Source: JAWVZB01 sp033722375 (GTDB lineage Bacteria; Actinomycetota; Nitriliruptoria; Nitriliruptorales; Nitriliruptoraceae). Taken from it: a stretch of DNA of 14,828 nucleotides. The notes beneath the pieces are model-generated. The model was not told the DNA's origin. It worked only from the letters and a program-made list of their open reading frames with translations, and did no database searches. The position numbers and the translations under genes were made by a program. The stretch covers positions 1 through 14,828 of the forward strand of contig JAWVZB010000078.1 in the NCBI GenBank assembly GCA_033722375.1, given 5' to 3'. Of the stretch, positions 1-7,624 are shown piece by piece. Position 1 is the stretch's first letter, and each line of letters opens with the position of its first letter.

Positions 1-960
1 GACCGGCCACAGAAGGGCCGCTTCCGCGAGTTCATCCAGTGTGACGTGGACACGGTCGGGTCCGACTCCAAGCTGGCGGACGCGGAGACCCTGCTGGCCG
101 TCACCGAGGCGCTGGCCGGGCTCGGCCTCGAGGGCTTCGAGGTCCAGCTCAACTCCCGCCGTGCGCTGCGGGGGCTGATCGCCGCCTACGGGGTGCCGGA
201 GGCGCTCGAGGAGACGACCCTCGTGGCGCTGGACAAGCTGGACAAGGTCGGCGTCGACGGTGTCGCGGCGGAGCTGCGGGACCGCGACCTCCCCAGCGAC
301 GCCGTGGAAGCGATCGCGGACGACCTCGGGTCGGGCGACCTCGAGACCGCAGCTCGTGAGCGGATCACCTCCAGCGAGCGGGGACGGGCCGGCCTGGACG
401 AGGTCGACACGGTGCTCGGGCTGGTTGCGCCCCATCTCACCGATGCTGGCTCGATCCGGTTCGCCCCGGCCTTGGCGCGGGGCCTCAGCTACTACACCGG
501 ACCCATCTTCGAGATCACCCACCCTGGGATCGGCAGCTCGATCGCCTCTGGCGGGCGCTACGACGGTCTCGTCGGGATGTTCAGCAACCGCGAGATCCCG
601 GCTGTCGGAGGGTCGATCGGCGTGGACCGGGTGCTGATGCTGCTGGATGGAGGGGCGGTCTCGGCCGCCCCGCCCGTGGTGGTCACCATCCTCGACGACG
701 ACCTGCGCGAGGATGCGCTCTCCCTGGCGATCCGCCTGCGACGGCAGGGGATCGATGCTGACCTGTTCGCCTCGTCGGCGAAGCTCGGGAAGCAGTTCAA
801 GTACGCCGACCGTCGCGGGATCCGCTACGCGCTCATCCGTGGGGACGACGAGGTCGCCGCGGGTACGGTCGCGGTCAAGGATCTCGAGACCGGCGAGCAG
901 ACCTCGGTCCCCGAGGACCTGCTCGCGGACCACCTGCGCAACGCCATCGCCGGTGACTGA
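1..960 (+). CDS. hisS: Histidyl-tRNA synthetase, C-terminal 319 residues (5' end cut by window)
   Basis: Class II aminoacyl-tRNA synthetase that charges tRNA-His with histidine in the cytoplasm. The frame is open from base 1 and begins inside motif 2 (RPQKGRFREF, then QCDVD), so the start codon, motif 1 and the first part of the catalytic core lie upstream. Numbering from base 1, the histidine-binding signature RGLSYYTG is at 160-167, SGGRYDG at about 183-189 and motif 3 (GGSIGVDR) at about 203-210. The anticodon-binding domain fills roughly the last 100 residues. The middle carries an NSRRALRG stretch followed by LDKLDKVG. This resembles the form found in Bacteroidota, eukaryotes and some actinobacteria rather than the classical proteobacterial insertion. 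The GTG at 46 is internal, not a start. The gene ends in TGA, 27 nt before aspS. Identification is secure; the subtype is judged from memory of family sequences. Confidence 0.97.
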   Translation, partial: DRPQKGRFREFIQCDVDTVGSDSKLADAETLLAVTEALAGLGLEGFEVQLNSRRALRGLIAAYGVPEALEETTLVALDKLDKVGVDGVAAELRDRDLPSDAVEAIADDLGSGDLETAARERITSSERGRAGLDEVDTVLGLVAPHLTDAGSIRFAPALARGLSYYTGPIFEITHPGIGSSIASGGRYDGLVGMFSNREIPAVGGSIGVDRVLMLLDGGAVSAAPPVVVTILDDDLREDALSLAIRLRRQGIDADLFASSAKLGKQFKYADRRGIRYALIRGDDEVAAGTVAVKDLETGEQTSVPEDLLADHLRNAIAGD

Positions 961-987
961 ACCTCAGACTCGGAGAAGGACCCACCC

Positions 988-2781
988 ATGCCGCTGAGCC
1001 CCTACGGCGCCATGCGCAGCCACGGCGCGGGGACGCTCCGTGCCGACGACGCCGGCACCGAGGTCGTCCTCGCCGGCTGGGTCGCGACCCGCCGCGACCA
1101 CGGTGGTGTGGCCTTCCTCGATCTCCGCGACCGCACCGGTGTGGTGCAGGTCGTGGCCGACCCGGAGCGGTCGGAGGTGCTCGCCGCGGCGCACCGCGTC
1201 CGCACCGAGTGGGTGGTGGCCGTGAAGGGAACCGTCCGTGCGCGACCCGAGGGGATGACCAATCCCGATCTGGACACGGGCGAGGTCGAGGTGGCCGCCG
1301 ACGAGCTCGAGGTCCTCTCGGTGTCCGAGCCGCCGCCGTTCCCGGTGGAGGACGGCATCGAAGCCGACGAGGTCATCCGGCTGCGGCACCGCTACGTCGA
1401 CCTGCGGCGCCCCGAGATGCTCCGCGCGCTCCGGCTCCGTGCCGCGACCAACAGCGCCATCCGTCGCGTGATGGAGGACAACGGCTTCATCGAGGTGGAG
1501 ACCCCGATCCTGACCCGTCCGACCCCCGAGGGCGCCCGCGACTTCCTGGTGCCGTCCCGGCTCCAGCCCGGCACGTCGTACGCCCTGCCGCAGTCGCCCC
1601 AGCTCTTCAAGCAGCTCCTCCAGGTCGCCGGGGTCGAGCGCTACTACCAGATCGCGCGCTGCTTCCGTGACGAGGACCAGCGCGCCGACCGGCAGCTCGA
1701 GTTCACCCAGCTCGACCTCGAGATGTCGTTCGTCGACGAGGAGGACGTCTACGGGCTGATGGAGGAGGTGTTCGCGGGGGTCTGGCGCGACGTCCTCGAC
1801 GTCGAGCTGCCGACGCCGTTCCCGCGCATGTCCTACGACGAGGCGATGCGCCGCTTCGGTTCCGACAAGCCCGACCTCCGGTTCGACCTCGAGCTCGCCG
1901 ACCTGTCCGAGGTGTTCGCCGACACCGAGGTCGGGGTGTTCAAGGGTGTGCTCGACAGCGGGGGGACGGTCGTCGCCCTGGCGCTGCCCGACGGCGGGGA
2001 CCTGACCCGTAGCCAGTTCGACGCCTGGACCGACTGGGCGAAGGAGCGGGGCGCGAAGGGGCTCGCGTGGGCGGTGGTCGAGGACGACGGTTCGCTTCGC
2101 TCGCCCCTCGCGAAGTTCATGTCGGACGACGAGATCGCCGGCATCAAGAGCGAGACCGGGGCCAACCCCGGCGATGCCGTCTTCTTCGGTGCCGGTCCGA
2201 TCACGTGGGTCCGTCAGCTCATGGGGGCGCTGCGGATCGCGCTGGCCAAGGACCGTGATCTCGTCGACACCACCCAGTGGCAGTTCCTGTGGGTCGTGGA
2301 CTTCCCGATGTTCGAGGAGACCGAGGACGGCGAGTACGTGCCGTCCCACCACCCCTTCACCTCGATCCACCCCGACGACCTCGACGGCTTCGAAGACGAT
2401 CCGGCGGGCACCCGTGCGCGGGCGTACGACGTGGTGCTGAACGGGTTCGAGCTCGGCTCCGGGTCGATCCGGATCCACGACCGCGAGACGCAGCGGCGCG
2501 TGCTGGCGGTCCTCGGGATCGACGCCGAGGAGGCCGAGCACCGCTTCGGGTTCCTCTTGCGGGGGCTGTCCCACGGCGCCCCGCCCCACGGTGGGTTCGC
2601 CATCGGCCTGGACCGTCTGGTGATGCTCCTGGCGGAGCGGAACTCGATCCGGGAGGTCATCGCCTTCCCGAAGACCCAGTCCGGTGCCGACCCGATGACC
2701 GCGGCCCCGGCCCAGCTGGACGACGACGATCTGACCGCGGTGGGTCTGCGCCTGCGGCCGGGGATCCGCGAGGAATCCTGA
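988..2781 (+). CDS. aspS: Aspartyl-tRNA synthetase, bacterial type, probably non-discriminating
   Basis: Charges tRNA-Asp with aspartate. At 597 residues it has the usual bacterial length. An N-terminal OB-fold anticodon domain (about 1-110, with GWVATRRDHGG then DLRDRTG) is followed by the class II core: motif 1 near 162-176 (FIEVETPILTRP), motif 2 beginning with FRDED at 226-230, the bacteria-specific GAD insertion at roughly 290-420, and motif 3 GFAIGLDR at 536-543. The ATG at 988 is preceded by GGAGAAGGA (972-980) at 7-nt spacing, and the N-terminus matches family members. His38 in RRDHGG sits where discriminating enzymes such as that of E. coli usually have Leu. Mycobacterial and Pseudomonas enzymes with His there also charge tRNA-Asn. 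It lies 27 nt after hisS and 37 nt before rarA, probably co-transcribed with both. Confidence 0.98.
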   Translation: MPLSPYGAMRSHGAGTLRADDAGTEVVLAGWVATRRDHGGVAFLDLRDRTGVVQVVADPERSEVLAAAHRVRTEWVVAVKGTVRARPEGMTNPDLDTGEVEVAADELEVLSVSEPPPFPVEDGIEADEVIRLRHRYVDLRRPEMLRALRLRAATNSAIRRVMEDNGFIEVETPILTRPTPEGARDFLVPSRLQPGTSYALPQSPQLFKQLLQVAGVERYYQIARCFRDEDQRADRQLEFTQLDLEMSFVDEEDVYGLMEEVFAGVWRDVLDVELPTPFPRMSYDEAMRRFGSDKPDLRFDLELADLSEVFADTEVGVFKGVLDSGGTVVALALPDGGDLTRSQFDAWTDWAKERGAKGLAWAVVEDDGSLRSPLAKFMSDDEIAGIKSETGANPGDAVFFGAGPITWVRQLMGALRIALAKDRDLVDTTQWQFLWVVDFPMFEETEDGEYVPSHHPFTSIHPDDLDGFEDDPAGTRARAYDVVLNGFELGSGSIRIHDRETQRRVLAVLGIDAEEAEHRFGFLLRGLSHGAPPHGGFAIGLDRLVMLLAERNSIREVIAFPKTQSGADPMTAAPAQLDDDDLTAVGLRLRPGIREES

Positions 2782-2818
2782 TCGAGCCGGCCGGGACGCT
2801 GGATACGGTGACGCGGCG

Positions 2819-4219
2819 ATGAGCGAGCGACTGTTCCAGATGGACGGCGAGGGGTCCGCGAGTGCCTCGCCGTCGGCGGACGTGTCCTCCGACGCCCCGC
2901 TGGCTGCGCGCATGCGCCCCCGCACGCTGGACGAGTACGTCGGCCAGCCGGAAGCGGTGGGGGAGGACACGCCGCTCCGGCGCATGCTGGAGCGGGGCGA
3001 GCTGACCTCGCTCCTGCTGTGGGGCCCACCGGGCAGCGGCAAGACCTCGCTCGCGAGCGTCGTGGCCACGGTCGTGGACGCGAGCTGGCAGGAGCTGTCC
3101 GCGGTCACGGCCGGCGTCAAGGACGTCCGCCGGGTGATCGAGGAGGCTCGGCAGCGCCAGACGACCTCGGGGCGGCGCACGATCCTGTTCATCGACGAGA
3201 TCCACCGCTTCAACAAGGCCCAACAGGACGCCCTGCTCCCCGCGGTGGAGAACGGCTGGATCGTCCTGGTCGGGGCGACGACCGAGAACCCCTTCTTCGA
3301 GATCAACGCGCCGTTGATCTCCCGATGCCAGCTCCTGCGGCTCGAGCCCCTCGACGACGGCGACGTGGAGGCGATCCTCGACACCGCCCTGGACGATCCC
3401 GACCGCGGGTACGGCGGCGAGGTCACCCTGACCGAGGACGCGCGCCGCCATCTGGTCGCGGTCGCGGACGGCGACGCCCGTGCGGCCCTCAACGCGCTCG
3501 AGGTGGCCGTCACCGCCGCTGACCCCAGCCGACCGCTCACGCTCACGGCCGAGAACGTCACCGCGGCGATGCGGAAGTTCCGCTACTCGCGTGCCGGCGA
3601 CGAGCACTACGACCAGGTGTCCGCCTTCATCAAGTCGCTGCGGGGCAGCGACCCGGACGCGGCCGTCTACTGGCTGCTGCGCATGATCGCCGGCGGGGAG
3701 GATCCGCGCTTCATCGCCCGCCGGATGGTGATCTTCGCGAGCGAGGACGTCGGGCTGGCCTGGGAGGGTGGCCTGCCGGTGGCCGTCGCGGCCTTCGAAG
3801 CGCTGGATCGCGTCGGTCTGCCCGAGGCCCGCTACGCCCTCCTGCACGCCGCGATCGCGCTCGCGACCGCGCCGAAGTCCAACGCGGTGGCGCGTGCGCT
3901 CCGGGCCGGCACGGAAGCGGTCCGGGAAGCCGGCAACGCCCCCGTGCCGCCACATCTCCGCGACTCCCACTACGCCGGCGCCTCCGAGATCGGGCACGGG
4001 GCGGGCTACGTCTATCCTCACGACCACCCGGACGCGTTCGTCCCCCAGCAGTACCTGCCCGACGAGCTCGCGGGGACACGGTTCTACGAGCCGACCGGTC
4101 GGGGCGACGAGGGCGCGGTGGCAGAGCGGCTGGCGATCTGGCGCGCCGCGCCGGACGACGACGCAGACAGCAACGAGACCACGACGGACGTGCAGGACGA
4201 CAGGAAGGCGGGAACGTGA
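2819..4219 (+). CDS. rarA: Replication-associated recombination protein A, AAA+ ATPase
   Basis: RarA/MgsA, the bacterial relative of yeast Mgs1 and human WRNIP1, acts at stalled replication forks. The AAA+ core starts at PLAARMRPRTLDEYVGQ (27-43). Walker A GPPGSGKT is at 69-76, Walker B ILFIDEIH at 122-129, sensor 1 GATTENP at 152-158 and the SRC arginine finger at Arg169. The C-terminal tetramerisation region includes the family stretch KSLRGSDPDAAVYWLLRMI and then FIARRMVIFASEDVGL. Length (466 residues) is normal. The ATG at 2819 has GGTGA (2807-2811) at 7-nt spacing as its only ribosome-binding candidate. The N-terminal SERLFQ segment resembles the short LF-containing leader of other actinobacterial homologues. 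Residues 9-27 are a low-complexity Ser/Ala/Asp linker. The stop overlaps the GTG of the next gene by 4 nt, implying translational coupling. Confidence 0.97.
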   Translation: MSERLFQMDGEGSASASPSADVSSDAPLAARMRPRTLDEYVGQPEAVGEDTPLRRMLERGELTSLLLWGPPGSGKTSLASVVATVVDASWQELSAVTAGVKDVRRVIEEARQRQTTSGRRTILFIDEIHRFNKAQQDALLPAVENGWIVLVGATTENPFFEINAPLISRCQLLRLEPLDDGDVEAILDTALDDPDRGYGGEVTLTEDARRHLVAVADGDARAALNALEVAVTAADPSRPLTLTAENVTAAMRKFRYSRAGDEHYDQVSAFIKSLRGSDPDAAVYWLLRMIAGGEDPRFIARRMVIFASEDVGLAWEGGLPVAVAAFEALDRVGLPEARYALLHAAIALATAPKSNAVARALRAGTEAVREAGNAPVPPHLRDSHYAGASEIGHGAGYVYPHDHPDAFVPQQYLPDELAGTRFYEPTGRGDEGAVAERLAIWRAAPDDDADSNETTTDVQDDRKAGT

Positions 4220-4581
4220 ACGGTTGGGAGTGGGGGATCATCGTCATCGCGGCGTTCTGGGGGGTGCTCGTCATCGCGCTCGTGTTCGCCCTGGCGGCCG
4301 TGTTCCGGCTCATCAACGAGATCGGGCAGCTCGTGCACGGCGTCACCGAACAGACCGTGCCGCTGCTCGGCGGGCTGAACGAGACCGTCGCGGGGGTGAA
4401 CGTCGAGCTGGCCCGCGTCGACTCGATCGTCGCCGGGGTCCAGTCGATCACCGCCACCACCGACCAGCTGGTCGCGGTCGTGCACGCCACGGTGTCGAAC
4501 CCGCTCATCAAGGCCGCCGCCTGGATGACCGGAGCGGCCGCCGCGGCTAAGTCCGCCAAGGCCTTGAAGGACGAGATGTGA
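4216..4581 (+). CDS. DUF948-family single-pass membrane protein
   Basis: A 121-residue protein of unknown function. One strongly hydrophobic segment (about 7-31, GIIVIAAFWGVLVIALVFAL) is followed by a helical region with the spaced Val/Leu/Thr pattern of DUF948, distantly like the coiled-coil part of chemoreceptors, and an Ala/Lys-rich tail. It is probably anchored in the cytoplasmic membrane with the helical part on one face. The GTG at 4216 overlaps the rarA stop (GTGA) and has AGGAAGG at 4202-4208, 7 nt upstream. A DUF948 gene between rarA and alaS is typical of actinobacteria, which supports the assignment, but no mechanism is known to me. The stop codon overlaps the start of a possible 18-codon ORF. 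Confidence 0.88.
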   Translation: MNGWEWGIIVIAAFWGVLVIALVFALAAVFRLINEIGQLVHGVTEQTVPLLGGLNETVAGVNVELARVDSIVAGVQSITATTDQLVAVVHATVSNPLIKAAAWMTGAAAAAKSAKALKDEM

Positions 4582-4634
4582 CCGACGACGCTGACGTGAC
4601 AGACGAGAACGTGACAGACAAGGACCACGCGTGA
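4578..4634 (+). CDS. Possible 18-codon acidic mini-ORF bridging two membrane-protein genes
   Basis: The 49 nt between the DUF948 gene and the next gene can be read as a complete short ORF, GTG to TGA, encoding MTDDADVTDENVTDKDHA. Its GTG (4578-4580) overlaps the upstream stop in GTGA, and its own TGA (4632-4634) overlaps the downstream GTG (4631-4633), again as GTGA. GAAGGA at 4566-4571 sits 6 nt before the start. The peptide holds three V/M-T-D units. Fifteen of 18 third positions are G or C, consistent with its neighbours. It could be a real micro-peptide, a coupling device that hands ribosomes to the next gene, or chance in a GC-rich genome. No function is claimed. Confidence 0.3.
   Translation: MTDDADVTDENVTDKDHA
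4594..4619 (+). repeat. Short direct repeat, ACGTGACAGAC twice at 15-nt period
   Basis: ACGTGACAGAC occurs at 4594-4604 and again at 4609-4619. A related GTGACCGAC lies at 4578-4586. All three GTG triplets (4578, 4596, 4611) are in the same frame, so the repeat also appears as repeated Val/Met-Thr-Asp in the mini-ORF. The exact copies are seen directly; any role is unknown. Confidence 0.7.
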
Positions 4635-4891
4635 TCAAGCGGATCTTCTCCCTCTTCTTCGGCATCGGGCTGGGGCTCCTGGTGGGTGCGTTCATCGTCC
4701 GGCGGCTCGACCAGGCGACCCGAGCGGTCGCGCCCGCCAACATCGCGACGCAGGCCGGCCGGTTCGTCGGCGAGCTCGGTGCCAACCTGCGTGCGGCTGC
4801 CGAGGCGGGGCGGCAGGCAGCCGACGCCAAGGAGGCCGAACTGCGCTCGCAGTACAACGTGCCGCGAGTCCGCGACACCCTCGGGGGCTGA
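4631..4891 (+). CDS. Small single-pass membrane protein, DUF6167-like by position
   Basis: An 86-residue protein. Residues 4-22 (IFSLFFGIGLGLLVGAFIV) form one transmembrane helix after a short basic start (MIKR). They are followed by a soluble Ala/Arg/Glu-rich helical region ending near RVRDTLGG. The GTG at 4631 has AAGGA (4620-4624) at 6-nt spacing. In streptomycetes and relatives a small protein of this size and topology, named DUF6167, lies in the same slot between the DUF948 gene and alaS, so I infer a relationship from position and topology rather than from a diagnostic motif. No enzymatic signature is visible. It may act with the DUF948 neighbour at the membrane. Confidence 0.75.
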   Translation: MIKRIFSLFFGIGLGLLVGAFIVRRLDQATRAVAPANIATQAGRFVGELGANLRAAAEAGRQAADAKEAELRSQYNVPRVRDTLGG

Positions 4892-4957
4892 TCCGACTGC
4901 GCAGCGGCCGGCCCGAGCCGGTACCACACACCTGAACGCCCGCGATCTGGGATCCCC

Positions 4958-7624
4958 GTGGACTACCTGACCATCCGCGAGACCTTCCTCGACTTCTTCG
5001 AGGACCGCGACCACCGCCGCTTCGACTCGGCGTCGCTCATCCCGAGCGACCCGAGCGTGCTGCTGACCATCGCCGGGATGCTGCCCTTCAAGCCCTACTT
5101 CCTCGGGGACGCGGAGCCTCCGGCGCCCCGCGCCACCAGTCACCAGAAGTGCGCCCGGACCAACGACATCGAGAACGTCGGCAAGACCACCCGGCACCTC
5201 ACCTTCTTCGAGATGCTGGGCAACTTCTCGTTCGGCGACTACTTCAAGCGGGAGGCGATCCGCTGGGCGTGGGAGCTCTCGGTCGAGCACTACGGGCTCG
5301 ATCCAGAGCGGATCTGGGTCACGATCTTCGAGGAGGACGACGAGTCCGAGCGGTACTGGCTCGAGGAATCCGACGTCCCGCGCGACCGCATCCAGCGCAT
5401 CGGGGTCCCCGAGGGCGCCGACCGCCTCGACGCCTGTGACAACTTCTGGTCGACCGGCGGGGCGGGGCCGTGCGGCCCCTGCACCGAGCTCTTCTTCGAT
5501 CGTGGGCCCGACTGGGGCGACGAAGGCGGCCCGGCGGTCAACGAGGAGCGCTACCTCGAGTTCTACAACCTCGTGTTCATGCAGCACGAGCAGGATGCCC
5601 AGGGCAACGTCGTCGGTGACCTCCCCAACGAGAACGTCGACACCGGCATGGGACTCGAGCGCATGGCGGTCCTGCTCCAGGACGTCGACAACGTCTTCGA
5701 GACCGACGCGATCCGTCCGATCCTGGACCGTGCCGAGGAGATCACCGGCGCTGACTACGGCGGCGACGCCGACGCGGACGTGTCGCTGCGGGTCATCGCC
5801 GAACACGCTCGGACCTCCGCGTTCCTGATCGCCGACGGGGTCCTGCCCGCCAAGGAGGGCCGTGGCTACGTGCTGCGGCGGCTCCTGCGGCGGGCGGTCC
5901 GGCACGGCCACCTGCTCGGCCATGACGGGGAGCTCATGGTGCCGATGATCGACCAGGTCATCGCCACGATGGGCCGCGGCTACCCGGAGCTCGAACGACA
6001 GCGCGAGCTCGTGACGCGGGTCGCCGGCGCGGAGGAGGAGGACTTCACCGCCCGTCTGCGGCAGGGCCTCGAGATGGTCGATGACGCGCTCGAGGACATC
6101 CGCGGATCCGACGAGGGTGCCTTCCCCGGTGACGTCGCGTTCAAGCTCCACGACACCTTCGGGTTCCCGATCGACCTCACCGCCGAGATCGCCGAGGAGG
6201 CCGGGGTCGACCTCGACCGCGACGAGTTCGACCGCCTCATGGAGGAACAGCGGCAGCGGGCCCGCGCCGCCGCGAAGAAGGGTGACGGCGGGGTCCCCGT
6301 CGAGGTCTACCGCGAGGCCGCCGGCGCCGTCGGCAGCACCGAGTTCCTCGGCTACGACCGGCTCACCGCCGAGGCGGAGCTCGGCGCCATCGTCACTCCT
6401 GGCGGCTCGCTCGGCGAAGCAACCGAGGGTGATGAGGTCGAGGTCGTGCTTCCCCGCACCCCGTTCTACGCCGAGGGCGGCGGCCAGGTGGGGGACCGGG
6501 GCGAGATGCAGACCCCCACGGGACGACTCCAGATCCTCGATACCCAGGAGGCCATCGAGGGCCTGACCGTGCACCGGGCTCGCGTGGTCGCGGGCGAGGT
6601 ACGCACCGGCCAGCCGGTGGAAGCCGAGGTGGACGGGGCCCGGCGCGTCGCGACGGCGCGGAGCCACTCCGCCACCCACGTGCTGCACGCGACGATGCGC
6701 GAGGTGCTGGGTGAGCACGCACAGCAGGCGGGGTCGCTCGTCGAGCCCGGCCGCCTCCGCTTCGACTTCCCCCACTTCGAGTCGGTGTCGACGGACGCGA
6801 TCGCGGAGATCGAGCGCACCATCAACGAACGCGTCCTCCGCGATCCCGAGGTCCAGACCGACATCATGCCGATCGACGAGGCCAAGCAGGCCGGCGCGAT
6901 CGCGAACTTCGGTGACAAGTACGGCCAGATCGTCCGCGTCGTGACCATCGGGGACTTCTCGAAGGAGCTGTGCGGAGGGACCCACGTTCCGAGTGGCGCC
7001 AAGGTCGGCACGATCTACATCGTCCGAGAGGAGTCCATCGGGGCCAACACCCGCCGGATCGAGGCCCTCACCGGCACCGATGCGTACCGCTACGGGCGGC
7101 GGGAGATGCAGGTCGCCGAGGAGGTCGCCCGACTGATGGGCACCGGCACGGACGAGGCGGTCGACCGGGTGCAGGGCCTCCTCGATCGCCTCAAGTCGAT
7201 GGAGAAGGAGCTCGAACGCGTCCGGGCCGCGAGTCTCGCTCAGGAGGCGACGGCGATCGCGAACGCCGCCGAACGGGGCGACGACGGCCTGGCGCTCGTC
7301 GTCCGCGCCGTCGACGACGTCGACATGGACGGGCTCCGTCAACTGGCCAACGAGGTCCGCGGCAGCCTGGCCGAGCGGGGCGTGGTCGTGCTCGGGACCC
7401 GGACCGACGACGACAAGGCGCAGCTCGTGGCGGTCGTCACCCCGGATCTGGTGGAAGCGGGGGTGGAGGCCCGACCGATCCTGCACCCGGCCGCACAGAT
7501 CGTCGGCGGCGGTGCGGGGGGACACGGCGACCTCGCCCAGGCCGGGGGGCGGGACGGGGCGAAGCTCCAGGACGCCCTGGCCGAGGCCGAACGGCAGGCC
7601 CGGCAGGCGGTCGCGGACGCGTGA
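4958..7624 (+). CDS. alaS: Alanyl-tRNA synthetase
   Basis: Charges tRNA-Ala and clears mischarged Ser/Gly-tRNA-Ala. At 888 residues it is full length. The class II core covers about 1-240, including QKCARTNDIENVG (63-75) and FFEMLGNFSFGDYFK (83-97). A helical tRNA-recognition region follows to about 460. The editing domain has the zinc-binding quartet His570, His574 (HSATH), Cys672 and His676 (CGGTH). The C-Ala domain ends the protein, with its Gly-rich GGGAGGHGDLAQAGG stretch. The GTG at 4958 gives the expected N-terminus (DYLTIRETFLDFF), but the ribosome-binding site is weak: only GGGA at 4949-4952, inside the palindrome GGGATCCC. The 66-nt leader also contains a 5-bp hairpin (4908-4921), and no T-box features were seen. 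The stop overlaps the ruvX GTG as GTGA. Confidence 0.98.
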   Translation: MDYLTIRETFLDFFEDRDHRRFDSASLIPSDPSVLLTIAGMLPFKPYFLGDAEPPAPRATSHQKCARTNDIENVGKTTRHLTFFEMLGNFSFGDYFKREAIRWAWELSVEHYGLDPERIWVTIFEEDDESERYWLEESDVPRDRIQRIGVPEGADRLDACDNFWSTGGAGPCGPCTELFFDRGPDWGDEGGPAVNEERYLEFYNLVFMQHEQDAQGNVVGDLPNENVDTGMGLERMAVLLQDVDNVFETDAIRPILDRAEEITGADYGGDADADVSLRVIAEHARTSAFLIADGVLPAKEGRGYVLRRLLRRAVRHGHLLGHDGELMVPMIDQVIATMGRGYPELERQRELVTRVAGAEEEDFTARLRQGLEMVDDALEDIRGSDEGAFPGDVAFKLHDTFGFPIDLTAEIAEEAGVDLDRDEFDRLMEEQRQRARAAAKKGDGGVPVEVYREAAGAVGSTEFLGYDRLTAEAELGAIVTPGGSLGEATEGDEVEVVLPRTPFYAEGGGQVGDRGEMQTPTGRLQILDTQEAIEGLTVHRARVVAGEVRTGQPVEAEVDGARRVATARSHSATHVLHATMREVLGEHAQQAGSLVEPGRLRFDFPHFESVSTDAIAEIERTINERVLRDPEVQTDIMPIDEAKQAGAIANFGDKYGQIVRVVTIGDFSKELCGGTHVPSGAKVGTIYIVREESIGANTRRIEALTGTDAYRYGRREMQVAEEVARLMGTGTDEAVDRVQGLLDRLKSMEKELERVRAASLAQEATAIANAAERGDDGLALVVRAVDDVDMDGLRQLANEVRGSLAERGVVVLGTRTDDDKAQLVAVVTPDLVEAGVEARPILHPAAQIVGGGAGGHGDLAQAGGRDGAKLQDALAEAERQARQAVADA

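Noticed and set aside
2782..2818. Leaderless promoter (TACGGT at 2804-2809) for rarA
   Set aside because: No usable -35 element is visible and GGTGA at 2807-2811 can serve as a ribosome-binding site, so co-transcription from aspS is simpler.
964..3561. Long antisense open frame of 865 codons across aspS and rarA
   Set aside because: It opposes two unmistakable genes and has low-complexity Arg/Val/His/Gly composition. Such antisense frames are expected where third codon positions are nearly all G or C.
4892..4957. T-box or other leader control of alaS
   Set aside because: The gap is only 66 nt, with one 5-bp hairpin (4908-4921), far too short for a T-box and without its conserved sequence.
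4547..7525. Antisense open frame of 992 codons across alaS
   Set aside because: Lies opposite a full-length alanyl-tRNA synthetase, has no recognisable domain and is a codon-bias artefact of the GC-rich sense strand.
6970..7620. Upstream extension of the ruvX frame within alaS
   Set aside because: The frame stays open but the translated part is Arg/Gly-rich with no family similarity. The GTG at 7621, overlapping the alaS stop, gives a normal RuvX.
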